Shown: one piece after another, positions 34,320 through 44,411 of the stretch
How the letters are laid out: each line of letters opens with the position of its first letter
How positions within the stretch are numbered: the first letter of the stretch is position 1
NCBI RefSeq assembly: GCF_038443385.1
Contig: NZ_CP151726.1
Span: 186,001 to 250,000 of the forward strand
Length of the DNA: 64,000 nucleotides
Direction: 5' to 3'
DNA from: Stieleria varia
Lineage (GTDB): Bacteria > Planctomycetota > Planctomycetia > Pirellulales > Pirellulaceae
The notes under the pieces: generated by a model
What the model was told of the DNA's origin: nothing
What the model saw: only the letters and a program-made list of their open reading frames with translations
Database searches by the model: none
Program-made: the position numbers and the translations under genes

Positions 34320-35600
34320 ATGCGAATCCTGATCCTGACCGTCGGAACGCGAGGCGATGTACAGCCCTATCTGGCGTTGGCGTTGGGTTTGCAGGATGCG
34401 GGGCACGACGTTCGCATTTGTACTTGCCAGATCTTTGAGTCGTGGATCGCATCGCGCGGTGTTGGTTACCTGCCTCTGAACAATGACATTCGCGACTTCA
34501 TGGAGTCGGACGACGGTCGGCTGGCGATGGAGACCACCACGAATCTGCTGGCTGCTATTCGGACCGGAGTTCGGTTGATGCCCAAGCTCAAAGGCATGAT
34601 GCATCGGCAGATCGACGAAATGTGGGCCGCCGCTGAATCGTTCCAACCCGATTTGATCTTGTTTCACAAAAAGGCAATCGGAGCCGAAGACTTTGCCGAA
34701 AAGCTTGGGTGTCGATGCGCTCTGGCGTTCTATTTGCCCATGTACGTTCCAACAAGTGAGTCGCCAGCGTTCGGGTTTCCGAGATTGCCCCTGGGCGGCC
34801 TGTATAATCGATTGACTTATCGTGCGGTCGAAATCGTGACACGATTGAGCGCTAGAAAATTCGTCAAGCGATGGCGAGAATCCCATGGCATGCCAGCCAA
34901 TCGTCCGCCCTTTTTTCAGCACGCGGATGGAACCCCGATTTCGTCATTGCAAGCGTACAGTCCATCGGTCGTTCCTCAGCCGAGCGACTGGCCCGATCAC
35001 GCGTTAGTCACCGGTTATTGGTTTCTCGATTCGGAATCAAACTATCAGCCGTCCCAGCCACTGGTCGATTTCATCGAGCAGGGTCCGCCACCGATCTACG
35101 TCGGTTTTGGCAGCATCTTTGGTCGCGACCCCCGAGCGACGACGCAGCGTGTGATTGAGGGAGTACGCCAGTCGGGATGTCGAGCAATTCTGGCGTCGGG
35201 CTGGGGAGGACTTGATCTGCGAGATTTGGATTTACCCGAGTCGATGCTGGCGATCGAGACCGCTCCGCATGACTGGTTGTTTGAGCGAGTGGCCGCGGTG
35301 GTGCATCACGGGGGCTGTGGAACGACCGCCGCTGGACTTCGCGCAGGTCGTCCCACGATCATCTGCCCATTCTTTGGTGATCAACCTTTCTGGGGCCGCA
35401 TCGTGCACGGATTGGGGGTCGGGCCCAAGCCAATACCACAACGCAAACTGACGGCGGAAAAGCTTGCGGCGGCAATCCGATCGACGCTCAGTGACAGTAC
35501 GATGCGATCCAAGGCAGCCGAGTTGGGGATGAGAATACGGAGTGAAAATGGCGTCTCCAACGCGGTGAATTTTATTCAGCAGATCCCACGTCCGACATAG
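34320..35600 (+). CDS. GT1-family glycosyltransferase (UGT/sterol-glucosyltransferase type)
   Basis: The 426-aa enzyme would transfer a sugar from an NDP-sugar to a lipid or small molecule. It shows the GT-B fold of the MGT/UGT group: 'MRILILTVGTRGDVQPYLALALGLQ' at the N-terminus, as in sterol 3-beta-glucosyltransferases. The C-terminal nucleotide-sugar site has 'PPIYVGFGSIFGRDP' and the 'HHGGCGTTAAGLRAGRPTIICPFFGDQPFW' signature. The final residues overlap or abut a sulfatase remnant on the other strand (35600-35783), so the 3' end may have been joined by a rearrangement. No signal peptide; cytoplasmic. Confidence 0.92.
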   Translation: MRILILTVGTRGDVQPYLALALGLQDAGHDVRICTCQIFESWIASRGVGYLPLNNDIRDFMESDDGRLAMETTTNLLAAIRTGVRLMPKLKGMMHRQIDEMWAAAESFQPDLILFHKKAIGAEDFAEKLGCRCALAFYLPMYVPTSESPAFGFPRLPLGGLYNRLTYRAVEIVTRLSARKFVKRWRESHGMPANRPPFFQHADGTPISSLQAYSPSVVPQPSDWPDHALVTGYWFLDSESNYQPSQPLVDFIEQGPPPIYVGFGSIFGRDPRATTQRVIEGVRQSGCRAILASGWGGLDLRDLDLPESMLAIETAPHDWLFERVAAVVHHGGCGTTAAGLRAGRPTIICPFFGDQPFWGRIVHGLGVGPKPIPQRKLTAEKLAAAIRSTLSDSTMRSKAAELGMRIRSENGVSNAVNFIQQIPRPT

Positions 35601-35783
35601 GTCGTGGGAGTCTTCTGCTGCATCCGTTGGCAACTGGATACTCAGTGCCGAGGCCAGCGTGGCCATGATGTCGATTTGGGACACCAGGGCGTTGCACGTC
35701 GAACCGGGCTGCGTCTTTCCTGGCCAACGAATGATGTACGGCACGTGGTGTCCGCCTTCGTAGATGTCGCGTTTGAGCCTGGG
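35600..35783 (-). pseudogene. Sulfatase remnant, truncated at both ends
   Basis: One minus-strand frame reads about 60 residues of a typical arylsulfatase C-terminal core: 'KRDIYEGGHHVPYIIRWPG', then 'LVSQIDIMATLASAL' and 'LPTDAAEDSHDL'. Canonical enzymes continue after the AEDSHDL block, but here the frame runs into antisense of the glycosyltransferase. The N-terminal catalytic part is missing; the region beyond 35783 is family H repeat DNA. It is a decaying fragment, not a functional gene. Confidence 0.85.
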
Positions 35784-35885
35784 GCACGTAGGCGAGCCTC
35801 TCCGAGGCTCGCGATTTCGCGTCTCGGAGAGACGCGTCTACGTGTTGCGACGACGTGTTGCGACGACGTGTTGACCACGTGTTGC
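35784..35885. repeat. Family H palindrome and short direct repeats
   Basis: 'GAGCCTCTCCGAGGCTC' and 'CGCGTCTCGGAGAGACGCG' are two adjacent palindromes near 35796-35840. Direct repeats of GTTGCGACGAC follow (about 35845-35870). Related palindromes occur at about 51700 and 55350. Confidence 0.75.
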
Positions 35886-36839
35886 TTAGCCTTTCTTGGC
35901 GACCTTGGCGGCGACTCGTTCGAGCAAGGCTTTGGTCAAGCGGATGCCTTCGTATTCGTCGAGCTTGCCGCCTTCGTACTCGATGCCGACGTAGCCGTGG
36001 TAACCGTGTGAGAGCACGATGTCCATCATCTTGTCATAGTCCGTGTTGACTTCGTTGCCATCGGCGTCGAAATCATGCGTCTTGGCGCTGACGGCTTTGG
36101 CGTAGGGCATCAACTCCTCGACACCTTGGTAGCGATCGTACCACTCCGGGTTGTCGCCGCCGGAGATGCGGAAATTGCCAAAGTCGGGCAGCGTTCCGCA
36201 GTTGTCCATTCCGGTGGATTTGATCGTCGCGGCCAACCAAGCACCATTGCTGCTCAGACCGCCGTGGTTTTCGACGATCACGTTGAGTCCGTGCGGCTTG
36301 GCAAACTCGCTCAGACGTCGCAGTCCGTCAGCGGCCAGTTTCATTTGTTCTTCGTAGCTGCCGCGACTGCCCGCGTTGACGCGAATGCTGTGACAACCGA
36401 GGAACTTGGCAGCTTCCACCCACTTGTAATGATTTTCAACGGCCTGGGTGCGAGCGTTGTCGTTGGGGTCTCCCAAGTTGCCTTCGCCATCGCACATGAT
36501 CAACAGGCTCTTGACCCCGAGGTCTTCGCATCGCTGTTTCAGATCCGTCAAGTACTTTTCGTCTTTCGCTTTGTCTTTGAAAAACTGATTGACGTACTCG
36601 ATCGCGTCGATCCCGAACTCTTCCTTGGAAACGCGTGGGAAATCCAAGTTGGTCAAGTTCTTGGACGCATCTCGCAGGGTGCGGTGCAGCGACCATTCGG
36701 CCAACGAGATTTTGAAGGGGGCAGCGTCGCCGGCGGCTTTGTCGGCAAAACCACTGCGGGGCAGGATGCACGTGGCTGCTGCAGCGGCGGCGGTGACACG
36801 AATGAACTGACGACGAGAGGGTTGATGGGTTGGTTTCAT
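35886..36839 (-). CDS. Sugar phosphate isomerase/epimerase family protein (Tat-exported)
   Basis: The 317-aa protein starts with a Tat signal (SRRQFIR, then '[13 protein letters not shown]'). The rest is a xylose-isomerase-like TIM barrel: '[10 protein letters not shown]', '[12 protein letters not shown]', '[14 protein letters not shown]', 'SIRVNAGS', '[12 protein letters not shown]', '[13 protein letters not shown]' and 'YVGIEYEGG'. The Glu, Asp and His residues in these blocks form the usual metal site. Such exported planctomycete proteins are linked to sugar breakdown; the substrate is unknown. About 60 bp separate it from RNase Y downstream on the same strand. Confidence 0.92.
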   Translation of the reverse strand: MKPTHQPSRRQFIRVTAAAAAATCILPRSGFADKAAGDAAPFKISLAEWSLHRTLRDASKNLTNLDFPRVSKEEFGIDAIEYVNQFFKDKAKDEKYLTDLKQRCEDLGVKSLLIMCDGEGNLGDPNDNARTQAVENHYKWVEAAKFLGCHSIRVNAGSRGSYEEQMKLAADGLRRLSEFAKPHGLNVIVENHGGLSSNGAWLAATIKSTGMDNCGTLPDFGNFRISGGDNPEWYDRYQGVEELMPYAKAVSAKTHDFDADGNEVNTDYDKMMDIVLSHGYHGYVGIEYEGGKLDEYEGIRLTKALLERVAAKVAKKG

Positions 36840-36898
36840 GGAAGTGTTTAAATGGGATGGAAACAGGGGGTGGGATTTGGGACCGCAGTATTGTAATC

Positions 36899-38524
36899 CT
36901 ACTTGGCGATCTCGGTGAACTTGGTCTCTCGCATCACGGTGACCTTGATTTCGCCGGGGTACATCAGCTCCCTCTCAAAGGCCTGAGCGATTTCGTGGCA
37001 GATCAATGCTGCTTTTTCGTCGGAGGCTTGATTGCTGTCGACGATCACACGGAGTTCGCGGCCGGCGCTGATGGCGTAGGCTTGCTGGACACCCTCAAAG
37101 CGTTTGGCGATGGACTCGAGTTCCTCCATCCGTTTGATGTACCGTTCCAGCGATTCGCGGCGGGCACCGGGGCGACTGGCGCTGCAGGCGTCGGCGGTGG
37201 CGACGACCATGGTGTAGGGGTGCTCGACGACGATATCGTCGTGATGCCCCAAGGCGGCGTGGACGACTTCGGGGCCTTCGTTGTGTCGTCTCAGGGTGTC
37301 GGCACCGATCTTGGGGTGTCCGCCCTCCAACTCATGATCGGCGGCCTTGCCGATGTCGTGCAACAGTCCGCAGCGGCGTCCCAGGTCGCCGTCCATGCCC
37401 AACATTTCCGCGATCATGCCGGAGATAAAGGCGACTTCGACGCTGTGCCGCAAGACGTTTTGGCTGTACGAGGTGCGAAAGTGCAAGCGGCCGAGCATTT
37501 CGATCAGCCGATCATGCAATCCCGGCACGTTGACTTCATCGGCCGCCTCACGTCCCTTTTGCATGATGAAAGCCTTCATCTGCTTGGTGACTTCTTCGAC
37601 CACCTCTTCGATCTTGGCCGGGTGGATACGACCGTCGGCGATCATCTTGGTCAACGCTTGGCGCGCGATCTCGCGACGGACGGGATCAAACCCGCTGACG
37701 ATCACAACGCCGGGCGTGTCGTCGATGATGACATCGATACCCGTTGCCTTTTCAAAGGCTCGGATGTTGCGACCTTCGCGACCGATGATGCGTCCTTTCA
37801 TGTCGTCGGTCGGAACGTCCACTGTGCTGGTGGTCGAGTCGGCGGTGTGCGTCGACGCGAAACGCTGCATTGCGGTCAGCAGCATGTCACGACTTTGGTT
37901 TTGAACCAGTTCGGAGAGTTGTTTTTTGTGTTTGATCAGAGCCGACGCGCGTTCGTGCTCCAACTCTTTGGAAAGTGACTCCAGCAGTCTTTCGGAGGCT
38001 TCTTCGCGACTCATCCCACTGGCTTGTTCCAGCAAACGCTGTTGTTGCTGTTGAACTTGGCTCAGTTGCTGGCGTTGCTCGTTCACCTTGCGGAGCTGTG
38101 CATCGAGACGTTGTTGGCCGCTCTCCAAACCGCGTTGTTGCTTGCGGAGCATTTCCTCTTGGTTGTCGAGCTGTTCTTGGCGACGCTCCAGTTTTTGGTC
38201 GCGTTGACTCAGTATGCGTCGCGCATCGGCCAACTCTTTCTCGGCCTCGGTGCGTGTCTGCAGGGCGGCTTCTTTGCCCTCCAGGATGATCTGTGCCTTG
38301 AGCGTTTCCGCCTCGCGGTTGGCTTCGTCCAAGATCGCATCGGCCTGCTGTTGCCAACGGATCTTGCGGACTTGCAGTTTCCAACGTTGATAGCCCAGCA
38401 TCAACACGGCGCCGGCGAGCACACCGGCGAGTGAATACACGAAGAAGTTATTTTCGATGGATGGCGCCAGCAGCACCGGAATCTTATCCGGTGCCAGCAT
38501 CGCCATGAGTTCGGTGATGGTCAT
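36899..38524 (-). CDS. rny: Ribonuclease Y
   Basis: The 541-aa endoribonuclease starts mRNA decay at the membrane. One transmembrane helix (about 28-45) is followed by a long coiled coil (about 50-225, Glu/Gln/Arg-rich heptads). A KH domain with '[24 protein letters not shown]' (about 240-265) comes next, then an HD domain whose '[16 protein letters not shown]' supplies the metal-binding HD pair. The C-terminal '[21 protein letters not shown]' matches the family end. The length is close to standard (about 520 aa). The 750-bp gap upstream is unusually long for this genome and may hold its promoter. Confidence 0.96.
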   Translation of the reverse strand: MTITELMAMLAPDKIPVLLAPSIENNFFVYSLAGVLAGAVLMLGYQRWKLQVRKIRWQQQADAILDEANREAETLKAQIILEGKEAALQTRTEAEKELADARRILSQRDQKLERRQEQLDNQEEMLRKQQRGLESGQQRLDAQLRKVNEQRQQLSQVQQQQQRLLEQASGMSREEASERLLESLSKELEHERASALIKHKKQLSELVQNQSRDMLLTAMQRFASTHTADSTTSTVDVPTDDMKGRIIGREGRNIRAFEKATGIDVIIDDTPGVVIVSGFDPVRREIARQALTKMIADGRIHPAKIEEVVEEVTKQMKAFIMQKGREAADEVNVPGLHDRLIEMLGRLHFRTSYSQNVLRHSVEVAFISGMIAEMLGMDGDLGRRCGLLHDIGKAADHELEGGHPKIGADTLRRHNEGPEVVHAALGHHDDIVVEHPYTMVVATADACSASRPGARRESLERYIKRMEELESIAKRFEGVQQAYAISAGRELRVIVDSNQASDEKAALICHEIAQAFERELMYPGEIKVTVMRETKFTEIAK

Positions 38525-39280
38525 CTATTTGCCCTCGCTCAGGAGGACGCAGCGACCACTCGACGCAGTTGACGTGACCGTTTGTTCGACCGGCAGTCGG
38601 ATGGATCGTTGACTTGGACATCAACGCGCGAGCTGTCCGGTCAACCGTGCCCAGTTCCCTTTCGCTGATCAACAGCGACAACACGCCTGATCCAACCATT
38701 GCTGATCCGACCATTGCTGATCCAACCACTGAACGGGGGCGAATCCCGTGCGCACCCATGCACGCTGCTAGGGTGTGGGCAACTCGACCCCACCGTAGTG
38801 CGATTGCGATCATCAGGATCCACACGCTGTTGACTCGGTCGTTCAATTGAATAGGAACAAGGATGGAGAAGTGATGAGATCCGGGCATCCATCACCTGGA
38901 TCGTGGATAGGGAACGGTCAGGCAAAGGGAGGTATCGCGTCGTTGAACAAATCCTCTCCAGAACTGGCTTTCCAGATCAAATGGGGGCTTGGTAAACGGC
39001 ACGGGTCGTCAGTGCAGAGAAAGCCGGTGTTTGAGTATCCGCCTCGCACCGGTGTCTCTGATGAGTGATTCTGGTCCAGAGGAGTAAGTTAAAAGGAGTG
39101 TATTGATCAGGGGTGGTGGAAAATCCACGACCCGATGATCAATTGCAAATGGTAGCAGATCTCGGGCCACCAGTGGGGTTCAGCGATCGCCAATGGACCG
39201 CGACAATCGGGTAACCTCGATGTCTGACAAACGCTAGTGATGCTACATTTCTGCACTTTCGCCCCCCATCGCTTCCTGAA
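38525..39280. other. Long intergenic region, mostly unexplained
   Basis: This 756-bp stretch separates divergent rny (-) and tilS (+). It contains a tandem repeat of the 15-bp unit TGATCCAACCATTGC (38688-38702, 38703-38717 and a variant at 38718-38732). A short frame at 38875-39068 has no family signature. No tRNA was recognised. An unrecognised small RNA cannot be excluded. Confidence 0.5.
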
Positions 39281-40396
39281 ATGACACGCTCCGAGCGGCA
39301 GGACTCATTTCCGCCCCACCCCGACACGCCGCCGGACGCTTGGGACTCGCTCGTGACGGAGTTCCGGGCCGCCTGGCCTGTAGGTCGTTGGGAAAGTGTC
39401 GGCGTGGTGGTCGGTTGCAGCGGGGGAGCGGACAGCGTGGCCTTGCTGAGGCTGATGGCGGCGGTGCGAAACGAAACGTCGTCGAACCCCAACTCGGGCT
39501 CCCGAGCGGCGACCGGGTTCCTGGTGGCAGCCCACTTTCACCATGGCCTGCGAGGGCATGAATCGGACGGCGACGCGGAGTTCGTCGCAGAACTTGCCCG
39601 CGAACTGGGATGCCGATTCGAACTTGCTCTCGGCGACGGAATCCACAGCGACGAAGCCAACTTGAGGGACCATCGGCGAGCTTTTTTGCAACGCACCGCC
39701 AGTCGCCGTGGTTGCCGTTACATCGCCCTGGCGCACTCTCTGGACGACAATGTGGAAACGGTGCTTCACCACCTGCTGCGTGGCTCCGGTCCGACAGGAC
39801 TTGCTGGAATCGCTCCCTATCGCTCCTACGGACACGAACCCGAGCAGCAAGACCTCGTGTGGATTCGCCCACTGCTGAATGCTCGACGTGATCAGATTCG
39901 CGAGGCCTTGCGCTCCAGAGGATTCTCTTGGCGAGAGGATGCCAGCAATGAAGACGACCGCTACCGCCGCAACTGGATCCGTCACCAACTGATGCCGCTG
40001 ATCGAAGCGCAGTTTCCCGATGCGTCGAACGCGATCGCTCGCGCGGCGAACACTCAACGGGAAATGATCGACACGATCGATGCCTTGGCCGACCAGTGGA
40101 TCGAGCGATTCGTCATCCACGAGTCGCCGCTGACCATTCGCCGAACGGAGTCCGACGAACCCCCGGCAGTCGACTCTTGGACGATCGCCCAAGCGGCTTT
40201 GCGGACGATTTGGGCACGCCAGCAATGGCCCTTGGGGGAAATGAGCATGTCGCACTGGCGAGCGATCGCTGCTGCACTGCCGTTGGGCCCGGATGCGGTG
40301 TTCATGCTGCCCGGTGACCTGAGGTGTGTCGCAAAAGGTGACCAAATCGTGATCACGAAAACACACGCTCGAGCTGAGATAGAACTACAATCGTAG
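39281..40396 (+). CDS. tilS: tRNA(Ile)-lysidine synthase
   Basis: The 371-aa enzyme attaches lysine to C34 of tRNA-Ile (CAU), changing it to read AUA. The PP-loop is SGGADS at 47-52. Family blocks 'AAHFHHGLRG', 'YIALAHSLDDNVETVLHHLLRGSGPTGLAGIAP' and 'IRPLLNARRDQIREAL' follow in order, then 'NWIRHQLMPLIEAQFP'. It is near the short form of the family and the C-terminal substrate domain is reduced. It would be essential if AUA is decoded this way. The FAD oxidoreductase gene follows after 58 bp. Confidence 0.95.
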   Translation: MTRSERQDSFPPHPDTPPDAWDSLVTEFRAAWPVGRWESVGVVVGCSGGADSVALLRLMAAVRNETSSNPNSGSRAATGFLVAAHFHHGLRGHESDGDAEFVAELARELGCRFELALGDGIHSDEANLRDHRRAFLQRTASRRGCRYIALAHSLDDNVETVLHHLLRGSGPTGLAGIAPYRSYGHEPEQQDLVWIRPLLNARRDQIREALRSRGFSWREDASNEDDRYRRNWIRHQLMPLIEAQFPDASNAIARAANTQREMIDTIDALADQWIERFVIHESPLTIRRTESDEPPAVDSWTIAQAALRTIWARQQWPLGEMSMSHWRAIAAALPLGPDAVFMLPGDLRCVAKGDQIVITKTHARAEIELQS

Positions 40397-40454
40397 GTTC
40401 ACCGCAGCGAGAAACCTCGCGAAACCGCGATGAACATTTCCCCTTTGCCTTTCC

Positions 40455-42611
40455 ATGACCCCTGCCGATATGCCACGCCAACATCGATTCCGCAGCACCG
40501 TTCGTGTCGCCTTCCTACTACTTGTCGCGATGCTCGCCAGCCAACCGCATGCACACGCTGCGACTCCCGACGCGACCACGCAGACGTATGACGTCGTGAT
40601 TTATGGCGGTACCAGCGCCGCGGTCACTGCTGCGGTGCAAGTCAAACAGATGGGCAAATCGGTGATCATCGTGTGCCCCGACAAGCACCTCGGCGGTTTG
40701 ACCAGCGGCGGATTGGGGTGGACCGACACGGGCAACAAAGCCGTGATTGGTGGACTTGCACGCGATTTCTATCACCGCATCTATCTGGAGTACCAAAAAC
40801 CAGAACGCTGGCCATTCCAATCCAGCAGCGAGTACGGCAACAAAGGTCAAGGCACCGAGGCGATCGACGGCGATAATCGCACGATGTGGATCTTTGAGCC
40901 CCGCGTGGCCGAAAAGGTTTTCGATGACTACGTCGCCGAATACGATATCCCCGTTCACCGCCAGCGCTGGCTTGATCGCGAGCACGGCGTGACAAAATCC
41001 GCTGGACGCATTCAATCCATCCAAATGCTTTCCGGCGAACGATACGCGGGCAAGATATTCATGGACACGACTTACGAAGGCGACTTGATGGCCGCCGCCG
41101 ACATATCCTTTCACGTCGGACGTGAGTCGCGGGATACGTACGGCGAAGAATACAACGGCGTCCAAACCGGAGTGTTACACCACGGCCATCATTTCGGCGG
41201 ATTGCCACCGATCAGTCCTTATCGCGTCCCCGGCGATCCCGGCAGCGGCGTGCTGCCACGCATCAGCCCCGATCCGCCTGGCGAAAAGTACTCCGGCGAC
41301 CATCGCGTCCAAGCCTACTGTTTCCGCATGTGCTTGACCGACCACGATCCCAATCGCGTCCCCTTTGCCAAACCCGATGGATACGACCCCGACCAGTACG
41401 AGTTGATGGCCAGGATCTATCAAGCCGGCTGGCGGGACACGTTCAACAAGTTTGACCCGATTCCCAACCACAAGACGGACACCAACAACCATGGACCGAT
41501 GAGCACCGACAACATCGGTTTCAACTATGACTACCCCAATGCCAGCTACGAACGTCGCCAAGAGATCATCGACGAGCATCGCCGCTACCAACAAGGCTGG
41601 CTGTATTTCATCTGCACCGATCCACGCGTGCCTGAGGCGACTCGCAAAAAGATGCAACAATGGGGATTGGCAAAAGACGAGTTTGTCGACAATGGACACT
41701 GGCCACACCAGCTGTACATTCGCGAAGCCCGCCGGATGATCGGCAGCTACGTGATGACAGAAAACGAATTGCTGAAACGTCAACCCACGCCTCAATCCGT
41801 CGGCATGGGCTCCTACACGATGGACTCACACAACGTTCAGCGTTACATCACCCCAGAGGGAGACGTTCAAAACGAAGGTGACATCGGTGTCTCCACGAAA
41901 GGTCCCTACCAGATCGCTTACGGATCGCTGGTTCCCAAAGCAGACGAGTGCACCAACCTCTTTGTGCCGGTCTGTCTTTCCAGCTCGCACATCGCCTTCG
42001 GCTCGATTCGAATGGAACCCGTGTTCATGATCTTGGGACAGAGCGCCGCGACCGCAGCAGTGATGGCGATCGATGACAACGTCAGCGTGCAACAGGTCGA
42101 CTATGATCGACTGAAGCAACGCATCGAGGCCGACGGTCAAGTGCTCACCTACAGCGGATCGATCGATCCACAGAAATCTGTCTCTGTTAAATCGCTGCCG
42201 GGCATCGTGGTGGATGACGATCAAGCCACCCTGACCGGTCAATGGAAACAAAGCCAAGCCAACGGGCCTTACGTTCAATACGGCTACCAACATCACGTGA
42301 ACGCAAAAGACTACGAGCCGACAGCGACATTCTCACCTACCTTGCAGACCGGAACCTACGAAGTCCGGATGGCGTTCCCTCGCAACACCAACCGCGCAAC
42401 CAACGTCCCCGTGACTGTACGCCACAGAGGCGGCCAGACGGAGGTCAAAGTCAACCAACGGGTGACACCACCGATCGACGATCAGTGGGTTTCGCTTGGC
42501 AAGTTCGAGTTTGATGCCAATCAACCGGCCGCCGTCGTGGTCGGCAGCCACGGCACCGACGGTTACGTCATCATTGACGCGGTGCAGTTTCTGAAGGTGG
42601 AGACGAAGTAG
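40455..42611 (+). CDS. FAD-dependent oxidoreductase with golvesin-like C-terminal domain
   Basis: This 718-aa exported protein is a paralogue of the first two modules of the fusion at 401. A signal peptide (about 15-36, ending AHA) precedes a FAD-binding domain ('YDVVIYGGTSAAVTAAVQVKQMGK', GGTSAA at 51-56), which runs to about 575 and includes 'GSIRMEPVFM' as in the other protein. Residues about 590-716 are a golvesin/xanthan-lyase-like beta domain ('TGTYEVRMAF', 'NVPVTV', 'GTDGYVIIDAVQFL'). The sulfatase module is absent. The Met at 40470 is an alternative start. A role in oxidising sugars or polymers at the cell envelope is likely but not shown. Confidence 0.9.
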   Translation: MTPADMPRQHRFRSTVRVAFLLLVAMLASQPHAHAATPDATTQTYDVVIYGGTSAAVTAAVQVKQMGKSVIIVCPDKHLGGLTSGGLGWTDTGNKAVIGGLARDFYHRIYLEYQKPERWPFQSSSEYGNKGQGTEAIDGDNRTMWIFEPRVAEKVFDDYVAEYDIPVHRQRWLDREHGVTKSAGRIQSIQMLSGERYAGKIFMDTTYEGDLMAAADISFHVGRESRDTYGEEYNGVQTGVLHHGHHFGGLPPISPYRVPGDPGSGVLPRISPDPPGEKYSGDHRVQAYCFRMCLTDHDPNRVPFAKPDGYDPDQYELMARIYQAGWRDTFNKFDPIPNHKTDTNNHGPMSTDNIGFNYDYPNASYERRQEIIDEHRRYQQGWLYFICTDPRVPEATRKKMQQWGLAKDEFVDNGHWPHQLYIREARRMIGSYVMTENELLKRQPTPQSVGMGSYTMDSHNVQRYITPEGDVQNEGDIGVSTKGPYQIAYGSLVPKADECTNLFVPVCLSSSHIAFGSIRMEPVFMILGQSAATAAVMAIDDNVSVQQVDYDRLKQRIEADGQVLTYSGSIDPQKSVSVKSLPGIVVDDDQATLTGQWKQSQANGPYVQYGYQHHVNAKDYEPTATFSPTLQTGTYEVRMAFPRNTNRATNVPVTVRHRGGQTEVKVNQRVTPPIDDQWVSLGKFEFDANQPAAVVVGSHGTDGYVIIDAVQFLKVETK

Positions 42612-42986
42612 TCGTTGGTATCTGCCTGAAAGATCTGCCCTCTGTGGATCGACAGTCTTCACGATAAGGCCCGCGGCTAGCCCGGATCATTCATTCTCGA
42701 CAATGAGTTACGTCACCGCTGGGAAATGCAGATTGTTTTTCATAACCCGACGCGTCAGCGAGGGATTTACCGAGTATCCCTCGCTGACGCGTCAGGCTAT
42801 GAATCATCCGGGCTAGCGGGCCGTTGGTTTTGTCCGTGTTGGGGATTGAAAGACTGTTGGCGGGGCACGCCAACGATTCGGAAGATCGAGCGACGGTTAG
42901 CCCCAACGCACCCGGATAGTTAGATCACGATCGGATCGCTAAAATCGGCCGCTTAGGATTTCCACCTCCTTGCCGATCAGAAAACG
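42612..42986. other. Repeat-bearing intergenic region upstream of fumC
   Basis: This 375-bp gap holds a family D fragment interrupted by a CTAG-flanked element (42681-42812), then 170 bp in which I see nothing, ending at the fumC start. The fumC promoter should lie in the last part. Confidence 0.6.
42681..42812. mobile_element. CTAG-flanked element with family A core (132 bp)
   Basis: Ends CCCGGATCATTCATTC and GAATCATCCGGG are close to those of family C. The inside is the family A palindrome ('GACGCGTCAGCGAGGGAT' and its complement). CTAG flanks both sides (42677-42680, 42813-42816). The outer flanks 'GGCCCGCGG' and 'CGGGCC' belong to a family D repeat. This shows that A-core and C-type elements share termini and target. 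Confidence 0.85.
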
Positions 42987-44411
42987 ATGACCGACTACCG
43001 AACCGAACGAGATTCCATGGGCGAAGTCCGCGTGAAAGCGGACGCTTATTACGGCGCGCAAACTCAACGGGCCGTGGAAAATTTTCCCATCAGCGGTTGG
43101 CAATTGCCCGCCACGATGATCAGCGCCATGGGAATGGTCAAACACGCCTGCGGGATCGCCAATCGCGATCTCGGCAAACTCACCGGATCGGGCAAGAATC
43201 CGCTGACGGACCAGCAAGTCACCGCGATGTTGCAGGCGGCCGACGAAGTGGTTGAGGGCAAGTTGGGAGATCAGTTTCCGATCGACGTGTTCCAAACCGG
43301 CAGCGGCACCAGCAGCAACATGAACGTCAACGAAGTGATCAGCAACCGGGCGATCGAAATCGTCGGCGGCGATCGAATGAGCACGGAAAAGCCCATTCAC
43401 CCTAACGATCACGTCAACATGGGCCAAAGCACCAACGACACCTTCCCGACCGCCATCCACGTCGCCACCGCCGTCCAAATCCACACCGTTCTGTTGCCCG
43501 CGTTGAAACGACTGCACACTTCGTTGGCCGCCAAAGCCGAGGAGTGGGACAAGGTCATGAAGATCGGTCGGACGCATTTGATGGACGCCACTCCGTTGCG
43601 ATTGGGCCAAGAGTTCGGTGGTTTTGCGCGCCAAATCGAACTTTCGATCACGCGTGCGGAAATGGCCCGTGATGCCGTTCTGGAATTGCCCGTCGGTGGT
43701 ACCGCGGTCGGCAGCGGCATCAACACTCACCCCGAGTTCGGCAGCCGCGTCGCTGCGGCGTTGGCTCAGCGCACCGGGATCGCATTCATGGAAGCGGTCA
43801 ATCATTTCGAAGCCAACGCGCAACGCGACGCGTTGGTGCATTCACACGGCGAGTTGAAATGCATTGCGCAAACCCTGTTCAATCTGTCCAATAACATTCG
43901 CTGGTTGGGCAGCGGTCCACGCTGTGGATTCTATGAAGTCCAATTGCCGTCGCGACAACCGGGCAGCTCGATCATGCCGGGTAAAGTCAACCCGGTGATG
44001 TGCGAGTCGATGATGCAGTTGACCGCACGCGTTGTGGGCAACGACGGCACGATGACGATGTGCGGTGCTGCCGGTGGAAATTTCCAGCTCAACATCATGA
44101 TGCCTGTCATGGCGCACACGATCCTGGAGTCGATCGCGCTGCTGGCCAGCGGCTCCAACGCCTTCGTCGAATTCTGTGTCGACGAGATGACGGCCAACGT
44201 CGAATCCTGCAACGCGGCAGTCGAACAAAGTCTCTCGATGTGCACGAGCTTGAACCCGTTGATCGGCTACGAGCAAGCCGCCAAGTTGGCCAAGGAAGCG
44301 TTCGCGACCGGGCAAACGATCCGCGAGCTGTGCTTGGAAAAAAAGATCTTGCCCGAGGATATTTTGACCGAGGCCTTGGATCCGTGGAAAATGACCGAGC
44401 CCCAAGATTGA
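42987..44411 (+). CDS. fumC: Fumarate hydratase, class II
   Basis: The 474-aa enzyme hydrates fumarate to malate in the citric acid cycle. The fumarase/aspartase signature GSSIMPGKVNP is at 326-336. 'TGSGTSSNMNVNEVISNRA' (105-122), 'HPNDHVNMGQSTNDTFP' (138-154) and 'GRTHLMDATPLRLGQEF' (194-210, with H197) are the active-site blocks. The class II enzyme is iron-free and homotetrameric. Length matches the family. It appears monocistronic, with repeats before and after it. Confidence 0.97.
   Translation: MTDYRTERDSMGEVRVKADAYYGAQTQRAVENFPISGWQLPATMISAMGMVKHACGIANRDLGKLTGSGKNPLTDQQVTAMLQAADEVVEGKLGDQFPIDVFQTGSGTSSNMNVNEVISNRAIEIVGGDRMSTEKPIHPNDHVNMGQSTNDTFPTAIHVATAVQIHTVLLPALKRLHTSLAAKAEEWDKVMKIGRTHLMDATPLRLGQEFGGFARQIELSITRAEMARDAVLELPVGGTAVGSGINTHPEFGSRVAAALAQRTGIAFMEAVNHFEANAQRDALVHSHGELKCIAQTLFNLSNNIRWLGSGPRCGFYEVQLPSRQPGSSIMPGKVNPVMCESMMQLTARVVGNDGTMTMCGAAGGNFQLNIMMPVMAHTILESIALLASGSNAFVEFCVDEMTANVESCNAAVEQSLSMCTSLNPLIGYEQAAKLAKEAFATGQTIRELCLEKKILPEDILTEALDPWKMTEPQD

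Noticed and set aside
36830..37978. Long plus-strand frame of 382 codons
   Set aside because: Antisense to the N-terminus of the isomerase gene and to rny, where the minus-strand product is an unmistakable RNase Y.
38484..38888. Minus-strand frame overlapping the rny start
   Set aside because: It contains the 15-bp tandem repeat as 'VGSAMVGSAMVGSG', overlaps rny in another frame and has no recognisable motif.
38847..39068. Short plus-strand frame of 73 codons between rny and tilS
   Set aside because: No Shine-Dalgarno match, no motif and no operon partner; kept only as part of the unexplained gap.
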